DNA from: Mobilitalea sp.
GTDB lineage: Bacteria; Bacillota_A; Clostridia; Lachnospirales; Lachnospiraceae
Assembly: GCA_029974875.1 (NCBI GenBank)
Contig: JARKQP010000832.1
Location: 1-11,868, forward strand
Direction: 5' to 3'
Length of the DNA: 11,868 nt
Positions 8,601-11,868 of the stretch are shown here, one piece after another (the stretch's first letter is position 1; every line of letters begins with the position of its first letter). The translations under genes were made by a program, and so were the position numbers. The notes under the pieces are model-generated. The model was not told the origin of the DNA. It searched no databases and was given only the letters and a program-made list of their open reading frames with translations.

Positions 8601-11600
8601 GACAGTAGCGGAAGACGAAGCTGCCGATAGTCTGACCGTAAAGGCTACCCCGGGTGATCCCTCCAAAGTGGTCACGGTTCCTGTAACTGTAACTGGCAGA
8701 AAACCGGTTACCTCGGAAGATTTAGTATTGTATTATAAGTTTGACGGATCAGGTACGTCCGGCGCCATGAAGGATTATTCCAAGAATGCAAATGATACCG
8801 CCATTAACGGAACCATCGACGCAGGCGCGTGGTCAGAGGAAGGATTTTCATTTACCGGTGCAAATTATATTAAGCTTCCTAGTACCGTAAAGCTTATAAA
8901 TCCAGAAATGACCATTGTATTCAAGGTTAAGAGAACAGGTGATATGTCAGCTCCAGGCAGCCTTTTCTGGGGCAAGAATGCAAATGACTGGGCCAGCGAT
9001 GGCATGTTTATTAACACGGCATCGGGACTGACTGTCTATCATAATGGCACCGAAACTAGCTTTAACCTTGGAACAAATGCAAATACCCTGTTCCCGCAAG
9101 GCAGGTGGACAGAGGTGGCTTATTCCATTGACACCACCGGATCCTCTGCGAAGGGCCTGCTGACGGTTAACGGTGTAAAGTATACGTCGACAGCTGTGAC
9201 GGTACCTGCCGCAGCGAAGCTCACCAACCCATCGGCACCATATAACAGCATTGGTATGACTGGTTACAGTAATGAGCCGCTCACAGGCGTGATCATGAGC
9301 AAATACATGATTTTTGACCGTGCCTTGACAGAGGCGGAGCTTTTGGAGGTGTTCAATAGCACCAGCACAAAGGCGCAAACACCAAATATTACAACAAATG
9401 CTGTTAATGAAAGCGCTGTACCAAATGGAGATACTGTAGATGTAACGATCACCTCAGCATCCGCAGTAGCAGAATCAGCAATCTATTATACAACCGACGG
9501 AACTAATCCAACAGCAGGTTCGACCAAATACACTGGAGCCTTCCAGCTGAAAACAACGAATACTGCCGGGGAAACCTTCGTAGTAAAAGCAATTGAGATA
9601 ATCCCCGGATACTCGGATTCAGAAATAGCCGAAAAGACGATAACCTTCTTAAAGGCAGAAGAAGAGCCGGGACAGCTGCCGGCACCGGTGATTATAACAA
9701 GCCCGGTTGATACAACAGCAGTAGCTAATGATAGCATTGTATTAGTAATGATTGATTCAGTTGTAGCGGGTTCAAGGATTTATTATACGACAGATGGATC
9801 AACACCTGACGCAAGCTCTATGGAATACACTGCACCATTGGTCCTTGCCGCCCAAGGTGAACTGGGCCAGACTTATTTAATAAGAGTAATTGCTGTAGCA
9901 CCTGGTTATGTGGATTCTCCCGTTACTACAAAGGAAGTTACCTTCCTGGCAGCACCTGCTGATAATCAGGTACCTGCCCCGGTGATCCGCTTGGATCAGG
10001 CCGGTCCCGTCGCCAATGATGCAGCAGTTAATGTTACGATAGTATCATCAGTATCGGGATCAGCAATAACAGGAACAATTTACTATACAACAGACGGAAC
10101 TACTCCTACTACAAGTTCCATGCAATATAGCGGAGAATTTTCAGTCAGGGCTAACTCGCAAGAGGCTGAGGTCAAGGTTATAAAAGCTATTGAAGTAGTG
10201 GAAGGCATGATCGATTCTAATGTTGCGCAGGCGAGTGTAGTATTTTTAGCAGCACAAGGCACGGAAGAACCGAAACCAATGCCGGCGCCGGTCATTGTAA
10301 CAGATCCTGCAGATACGACAGCCCTGGCAAACAGGACGGTTGTTAAGGTGTCCTTTGTCTCTACGGCCACAGGCTCTGCAATCTACTACACGACCGATGG
10401 AACGGATCCAAAGGCGCATGGTACACTGTACCTGGGAGAATTCCGGATCGCGGCGAGCTCTAATAGGGCGGAAACTGTGACGGTAAAGGCGGTTCAGGTA
10501 GCGGATGGATTCCTGGATTCCATCCTTGCCGAGAAGCGGATTACCTTCCTGGCAGCAGCGTCCACGACAGACCCGACGCCTGTACCCCCGGCTTATGTAC
10601 CGTCCGGCACGGCAAAGCCTACACCGGCTCCTGTGAAGGAAGAGGTGAAGGGCAAAGGAAATACAGCCGGAGCCACCCTTCAGGTTACGACGGAGCAGAG
10701 CATCATGAAGCTGTCAGCAAGTTATGATGCAAAGCAGCTTGAGGAGCTTTTCAAAAATGCCGCGGCAGAGGGTGGGAATGTAGAAATCCCCATCGTATCA
10801 GATAAACTGATCGATGAGATACAGTCAAAAAAGATCAGTGAAGTTAATATCTCTGTCAATATTCCTGACAGTGCGCTGACAGAGGAGCACCTGGCACATA
10901 CCAACCTGAAGCTGCCGAAGGAATTGCTTGCCAAGGCAAAGGAGAACGGCACGGATATCAATGTTTCTGTAAAGAATGAAGCCGGACGGGAATTGTATTC
11001 CTGGAAATTGGGTCCGCAAAACCTGGTAAGTTCCGGCAGGAGCCTGACGGACATCAACCTTTCCCTCTCCGTGAAAAAAGTAGAGGACCAGAAGGAGCTG
11101 AGCCAGGAATTAACAGGTGGGCCAAATGCCTTAATCATCAGCTTTGGCCATGACGGAGTACTTCCGTCACAGGCATCAGTGAGGGTGTATGTTGGTGACC
11201 TGACAGATGCCAGAGACAGCATAATTTATCTGTATCATTACAATCCGCAGACAAATAAGCTTGAGACCCTGCCTTACAGCTCAGGGTATCATGTGGATGC
11301 GGAGGGTTATGTAACCATGGAGCTTTTGCACTGCTCGGATTATGTTCTTATGACTAAGGCGGCAGACAATAGCGCCATCACCAGCCTGCTTAACCAGGTA
11401 ATCGTCACGCCTTCCGTGACTACCATTTATGTGGGGGGCAGTGTAGATAGGAATGGGCAGATGGAAATCTCACTTCCGCCTACGCTGGAGCTGGTAGCGG
11501 CATTGGAGGATAAGACCTCGAATCCTGCAGTCGGCGCCGTGACGGTAACCTACAAACCAAGCAATAAAAAGATTGCAACAGTGGACAGTAAGGGTAAGAT

Positions 11601-11868
11601 CACTGCGGTCAAAGCAGGTACGGTGACCATATATACAACAATCAGGTTATATAGCAACAAGTCTAAGACCATTGCCACTAAGATTACAGTGAAAAAACCG
11701 TCACTTAATATCATTGGCTATAGCCGCCAGACGATGAAGGTAGGAGAAAGCATCAGCCTTAGTGTAAAGGCAGAAGGTCTGGATCCGGCAGCGGTTATAT
11801 GGAAAACCACGAAGAAATCCATTATTGTCATTGATAAAAAGGGCAAGGCAACGGCTGTTGAGAAGGGA
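2581..11868 (+). CDS. Giant secreted multidomain protein, probable glycan-acting exoenzyme with DUF5695-like core (3' end outside window)
   Basis: The frame is open for 3096 codons and runs off the window. I read every codon and found no stop. The start is ATG 2581, with GAGG 7 nt upstream and a clear signal peptide directly behind it. Domain order by residue: signal 1-26; Ig-like 30-114; LamG-like 121-336; FIVAR-like 340-404; Ig-like 411-494, 497-582, 584-672; jelly-roll 673-916; DUF5695-like core 918-1850; Ig-like 1862-1950 and 1951-2039; LamG-like 2045-2260; four chitobiase-C-like repeats 2263-2657; Pro/Thr linker 2658-2694; unnamed domain 2696-2941; Big_2-like from 2943. Such architectures belong to exported carbohydrate-acting proteins of clostridia and bacilli. 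The protein would leave the cell by Sec; whether it is wall-anchored depends on the missing C-terminus. Composition is more GC-rich than the upstream kinase gene. Enzymatic activity is inference; architecture and secretion are well supported. Confidence 0.93.
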   Translation, partial: MFKKRFLCIFLAIILVLSSFPSSAMAAAGDVTITGAGPVVLGNTLQLGATVGGIGASTEVTWEVSGNTEAGTTISPGGLLTVADIEGAKTLTVTAILKEDNSKFDTEPITVQDLPFSMELSKNDLLLHYIFDTNEKGPDNSFVKDYSPQGLDTNIKGTVNASQWTANGFNFLSANSNWIQLPASAKLVNPQMTFIFRGTRTGSMSGNQVFFCGRSSWSGNGLWINNATNVFHNGTGVSARLGSSYTDMFPNTSAPVEFAYSVDARTAAATGFIMKNGVVTSTAVAQSAMAATSTTYGIGANVWGPDEWMNNIRLNKYMIFKRKLTESEATEVYQGRLDPYKSGLNEGILSAMARNEAYYTPDSMDMLRSAIRAAKLVLKNPTVTASEVFTATAKLSAAEHGLVAVSGIVNSVTVSPSAPSINLAMTQQFLADVTVDDSNVPKTVEWSVNSTKSSITQNGLLTVAADEDKDILTVTATSTVDYSKAGTASVTVTRNPAVISINVTPQLSAITTGRTQAFTADVVTVGGGEQTVSWTVTGGKDSTISEDGLLTVGADETANSLTVTATSKLDSTKTASATVTVYYITGVTLTPPAGEVQKGRTSVFSASVNGTNIPDDAKELIWEITSAKSAGTSINSFGALIVDLAETAATLDIKVSAAQDPTKFANYTVVLSEFQLEIAKPINGYYNTFKLNPVTAATYNNGEALSDWTSTGNWRTITNQTAAPVMSTNSGLTFNAGSTAWNIYSASEALHLGSWTTYYRCAASTKASDNFAVYNGGKYSDIDYTIGMRINTGATSGAVVFRYQDYLNYYYVKQTVGSSNNITVGKVVNGIDTVLHTGSASVGVGTWYNLRVILKGDMITVKRYGYAYWRVANAAQITTIINNKPLGNAFTIGYCGMWTPEGSANVHFNLVGIGSQDYNYTIANNTFTLTSGSQGNIKALYVNNGVNTNMNFVSNEDQIRVEMGINRYLGELKFRYQVGTGAATTASTGQSGDSREMGLDETEKKINISYTKPSTNTGGIKDFTVNEAYSLKTDASTGDDYVQFDIHIKNTGSDSITFKDISLPITWNAHWQADSPYENYTTHASNYVSYNSSYISVERGGGGGDKLVFIPDSSTDAKLEYRRYISTQDYYTNMPEEFFIYSSGIATDTANGNFDQGYLPHTSLTLGGGEEKTLSFRIFKTSDYLGINDILEEQGLIAPVVKPGMVMPMDNIAEVDLRTVKIIESVTDTTPEPPAPAVFNPENMAIITKNLAKSTGTHNVYDIKFRKLGRNDITVTYDGGKKTVLQFWIMEPLADAIQRRADFIVDELWLSDERTDAILAGSASQLKTFASQHRYAFLEMNNVTGVAGVHSGNSFYCSNSDYEQYYDAPDFLAAKNIYLPVKREIDVLDTNLVEHVYKYQVQPFGDPLEGYLCVHCCNNTGGWGYGSDPVNKVMRVYNYARVYNQFFSMYQIASRYPDITTFKHEATWYLKVAAIVAKRGIEVSSGGTGVMGEQTLADMVAALNAEGLTAYAADIQNASTQKGNNIARQAYPFGSEFSVDNTGEEGAYFNLRNFATAANRIDKMQQTVDKCLAWIGKTPVWYLQTTGRPAGNDWWMFQYAVGLQAKAYTDWFFNYADDRPRDYNGNGQYSQDMWRMVYPAKMSPFVHIQSGQPEINVGPNNSAVTGKGVLGTVWGNIKPTHPYNWNQGFPYSTSAEADISLWAGIQLLSSDIVPDDPSFGLAGYGCEVAYGTADYTKEEPARTYDVTPKDGLFRRLNVVGDRVQVELIHDQYTSAKIHENYDAIKLSLKNVVGTAHTGSVKLRGFAPGEYNVRVDNVLQGDIITITDRNAFTEVSYDLADGAAHELLIISTLVDNTVDTDSVVDVSVSPSPAFVLKGQTQKFTENVRVIGDTTPKTVTWSLTGADSAGTSIDASTGELAVAPDETALTLTVTATSTEDPKKFGTSTVQVFEITSIEVTPLTASVEKGKGFKFNAVVTHINAPASLQGVIWSVEGGGAGTSIDTNGYLTVAEDEAADSLTVKATPGDPSKVVTVPVTVTGRKPVTSEDLVLYYKFDGSGTSGAMKDYSKNANDTAINGTIDAGAWSEEGFSFTGANYIKLPSTVKLINPEMTIVFKVKRTGDMSAPGSLFWGKNANDWASDGMFINTASGLTVYHNGTETSFNLGTNANTLFPQGRWTEVAYSIDTTGSSAKGLLTVNGVKYTSTAVTVPAAAKLTNPSAPYNSIGMTGYSNEPLTGVIMSKYMIFDRALTEAELLEVFNSTSTKAQTPNITTNAVNESAVPNGDTVDVTITSASAVAESAIYYTTDGTNPTAGSTKYTGAFQLKTTNTAGETFVVKAIEIIPGYSDSEIAEKTITFLKAEEEPGQLPAPVIITSPVDTTAVANDSIVLVMIDSVVAGSRIYYTTDGSTPDASSMEYTAPLVLAAQGELGQTYLIRVIAVAPGYVDSPVTTKEVTFLAAPADNQVPAPVIRLDQAGPVANDAAVNVTIVSSVSGSAITGTIYYTTDGTTPTTSSMQYSGEFSVRANSQEAEVKVIKAIEVVEGMIDSNVAQASVVFLAAQGTEEPKPMPAPVIVTDPADTTALANRTVVKVSFVSTATGSAIYYTTDGTDPKAHGTLYLGEFRIAASSNRAETVTVKAVQVADGFLDSILAEKRITFLAAASTTDPTPVPPAYVPSGTAKPTPAPVKEEVKGKGNTAGATLQVTTEQSIMKLSASYDAKQLEELFKNAAAEGGNVEIPIVSDKLIDEIQSKKISEVNISVNIPDSALTEEHLAHTNLKLPKELLAKAKENGTDINVSVKNEAGRELYSWKLGPQNLVSSGRSLTDINLSLSVKKVEDQKELSQELTGGPNALIISFGHDGVLPSQASVRVYVGDLTDARDSIIYLYHYNPQTNKLETLPYSSGYHVDAEGYVTMELLHCSDYVLMTKAADNSAITSLLNQVIVTPSVTTIYVGGSVDRNGQMEISLPPTLELVAALEDKTSNPAVGAVTVTYKPSNKKIATVDSKGKITAVKAGTVTIYTTIRLYSNKSKTIATKITVKKPSLNIIGYSRQTMKVGESISLSVKAEGLDPAAVIWKTTKKSIIVIDKKGKATAVEKG
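2668..2922 (+). other. Ig-like domain 1 (residues 30-114)
   Basis: This has the repeat signature shared by all six Ig-like units of the protein: V-T-W-x-V in the middle, then G-T-x-I-x-x-x-G-L-L-T-V, then L-T-V-T-A near the end. It resembles bacterial Big_2-type domains and probably acts as a spacer or adhesion module. Confidence 0.7.
2941..3588 (+). other. LamG-like (concanavalin-type) domain 1 (residues 121-336)
   Basis: The start LLLHYIFD, then VKDYSPQG, and the end KYMIFKRKLTESE are hallmarks of Laminin_G_3-type jelly-rolls, which often bind carbohydrate. It aligns along its length with residues 2045-2260 (for example LVNPQMTFIF against LINPEMTIVF), so the two are paralogues within one protein. 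Confidence 0.8.
3598..3792 (+). other. FIVAR-like helical module (residues 340-404)
   Basis: The pattern YYTPDSMDMLRSAIRAAKLV followed by N-P-T-V-T-A-S-E-V and a second helix matches the FIVAR type (Y-T-x-x-S-x-x-x-L, then A-x-x-V). These helical bundles are common in Gram-positive surface proteins and in some exported glycan-acting enzymes. Here it sits between the first LamG-like domain and the triple Ig-like block. Confidence 0.75.
3811..4596 (+). repeat. Three Ig-like domains in tandem (2-4)
   Basis: The units are residues 411-494, 497-582 and 584-672. Units 2 and 3 are close: both have TVxVSP/INVTP-type starts, V-x-W-x-V, ISEDGLLTV/ITQNGLLTV and LTVTATS. Unit 4 is the most diverged (IVDLAETAATLDIKV), but keeps the SAGTSI motif also found in unit 5 (1862-1950). 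They probably space the catalytic core away from the N-terminal modules. Confidence 0.75.
4597..5328 (+). other. Second type of jelly-roll domain (residues 673-916)
   Basis: The motif AVVFRYQDYLNYYYVKQ, the stretch GVGTWYNLRVILKGDMITV, and the final VHFNLVGIG are typical of concanavalin-like beta-sandwiches of the DUF1080/3-keto-disaccharide hydrolase-like kind. It does not resemble the two LamG-like domains closely. It directly precedes the core, so it may be a substrate-binding partner or an N-terminal part of the catalytic unit. The fold call is by motif only. Confidence 0.6.
5332..8130 (+). other. Large core domain, DUF5695-like candidate (residues 918-1850)
   Basis: About 930 residues unlike the repeats around it. 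The first half looks beta-rich (to about residue 1290) and includes a GGGGG run (1100-1104). The second half (about 1290-1720) looks helical and rich in Trp, Tyr and acidic residues: FWIMEPLADAIQRRADFIVD, RVYNYARVYNQFFSMYQIAS, FKHEATWYLKVAAIVAKRG, GNDWWMFQYAVGLQAK. A closing beta section (about 1800-1850) ends in HELLIIS. A beta-sandwich followed by a helical barrel is the layout of many (alpha/alpha)6 glycosidases and lyases. From memory the size and order fit Pfam DUF5695, whose function I do not know to be established. No catalytic residue can be assigned by eye. Confidence 0.5.
8164..8697 (+). repeat. Two Ig-like domains in tandem (5-6)
   Basis: Residues 1862-1950 and 1951-2039. Both carry the signature (TVTWSLTG...SAGTSID; GVIWSVEG...GAGTSIDTNGYLTVAEDE) and match units 1-4 upstream of the core. 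They lead into the second LamG-like domain, as unit 1 leads into the first, so an Ig-LamG pair occurs on both sides of the core. Confidence 0.75.
8713..9360 (+). other. LamG-like (concanavalin-type) domain 2 (residues 2045-2260)
   Basis: It opens with LVLYYKFD and MKDYSKNAN and closes with SKYMIFDRALTEAEL, the usual end of Laminin_G_3-type domains. It is paralogous to residues 121-336 over its whole length. It probably binds carbohydrate, inferred from the family. Confidence 0.8.
9367..10551 (+). repeat. Four chitobiase/beta-hexosaminidase C-terminal-like repeats
   Basis: Units are residues 2263-2358, 2364-2457, 2464-2556 and 2566-2657. Each has the CHB_HEX_C_1 hallmark YYTTDG-(T/S)-x-P (2302, 2401, 2501 and 2602), then V(I)KAI(E)-type strands, a G-x-x-D-S turn and a final TFL or VFL. 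Spacing between hallmarks is 297, 300 and 303 bp. P-A-P-V-I opens units 2-4. These Fn3-like modules are usually linkers or glycan-proximity modules in secreted carbohydrate-acting enzymes. Amino acid similarity is clear but codons differ between units, so the duplication is not recent. Confidence 0.88.
10552..10662 (+). other. Pro/Thr/Lys-rich linker (residues 2658-2694)
   Basis: A low-complexity run with many prolines and threonines (TTDPTPVPPAYVPSG, KPTPAPVKEEVKGKG) separates the repeat block from the C-terminal part. It is probably a flexible, extended linker. Confidence 0.75.
10666..11403 (+). other. Unnamed C-terminal domain (residues 2696-2941)
   Basis: This is a mixed alpha/beta region I cannot assign. 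It has a helix-like start (YDAKQLEELFKNAAAEG), a beta-rich middle (ISVNIPDSALTEEHL; LTDINLSLSVKKVED; ALIISFGHDGVLPSQASVRVYV), and an ending IYLYHYNPQTNKLETLPY...YVTMELLHCSDYVLMTK. The ending resembles beta modules seen just before Big_2 arrays in clostridial surface proteins, a comparison from memory. It may help assembly, stalk formation or attachment. Confidence 0.5.
11407..11868 (+). other. Big_2-like Ig domains at the window edge (one complete, one cut)
   Basis: Residues 2943-3040 end in the classic Big_2 pattern: KIATVDSKGKITAVKAGTVT followed by a T-K-I-T-V-K-K strand. Residues 3041-3096 start a second copy (MKVGESISLSVKA...VIVIDKKGKATAVEKG with VIWKTTKKS before it), which is cut by the window end. 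Such domains often lie near the C-termini of surface-held adhesins and enzymes. Confidence 0.85.

Noticed and set aside
9367..10551. CRISPR or simple DNA tandem repeat
   Set aside because: The ~300-bp periodicity is in protein domains; nucleotide identity between units is limited outside the YYTTDG codons.
10722..11222. Reverse-strand frame of 166 codons, very Ser-rich
   Set aside because: Shadow of the giant gene. The Ser/Leu/Phe-rich composition is what an antisense reading of Lys/Glu/Thr-rich codons produces.

Overview
The window looks like chromosomal DNA from a low-to-middle GC Gram-positive anaerobe, most plausibly a clostridial species of the Lachnospiraceae type. This rests on the purine-rich Shine-Dalgarno sites, the U-tailed hairpin terminators, the AT-rich intergenic DNA, and a secreted giant protein built from Ig-like, LamG-like, FIVAR, chitobiase-C-like and Big_2 modules. 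The assignment is inferred from style; no rRNA or other marker gene is present.

Layout, all on the + strand. (1) Positions 1-339 hold the C-terminal end of an unrecognised gene, closed by a strong terminator with a perfect 17-bp stem (about 347-420). (2) An AT-rich intergenic stretch ends in a promoter whose -10 region lies in a two-copy 24-bp tandem repeat (714-761). (3) Positions 786-1874 encode a stand-alone HipA/CtkA-like Ser/Thr kinase with no HipB-type partner in view. (4) About 700 bp without a convincing gene follows. It contains a terminator (2097-2137), two copies in opposite orientation of a LacI-family-like operator (AAACGTTT core, 200 bp apart), and an extended -10 promoter. (5) One reading frame is open from 2581 to the last base: 3096 codons with no stop in the window.

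The giant protein dominates the window. Its order is: Sec signal peptide; Ig-like domain; LamG-like domain; FIVAR-like helical module; three Ig-like domains; a second type of jelly-roll domain; a core of about 930 residues that I tentatively match to DUF5695; two Ig-like domains; a second LamG-like domain paralogous to the first; four chitobiase/hexosaminidase C-terminal-like repeats of about 100 residues; a Pro/Thr-rich linker; a domain of about 245 residues that I cannot name; and one and a half Big_2-like domains before the window ends. This is the plan of a secreted or surface-held glycan-acting protein, with a probable catalytic core surrounded by binding and spacer modules. The operator-like sites in its promoter would fit carbohydrate-dependent control. 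The least described parts are the core and the unnamed C-terminal domain. Activity, substrate and surface anchor cannot be read from this sequence.
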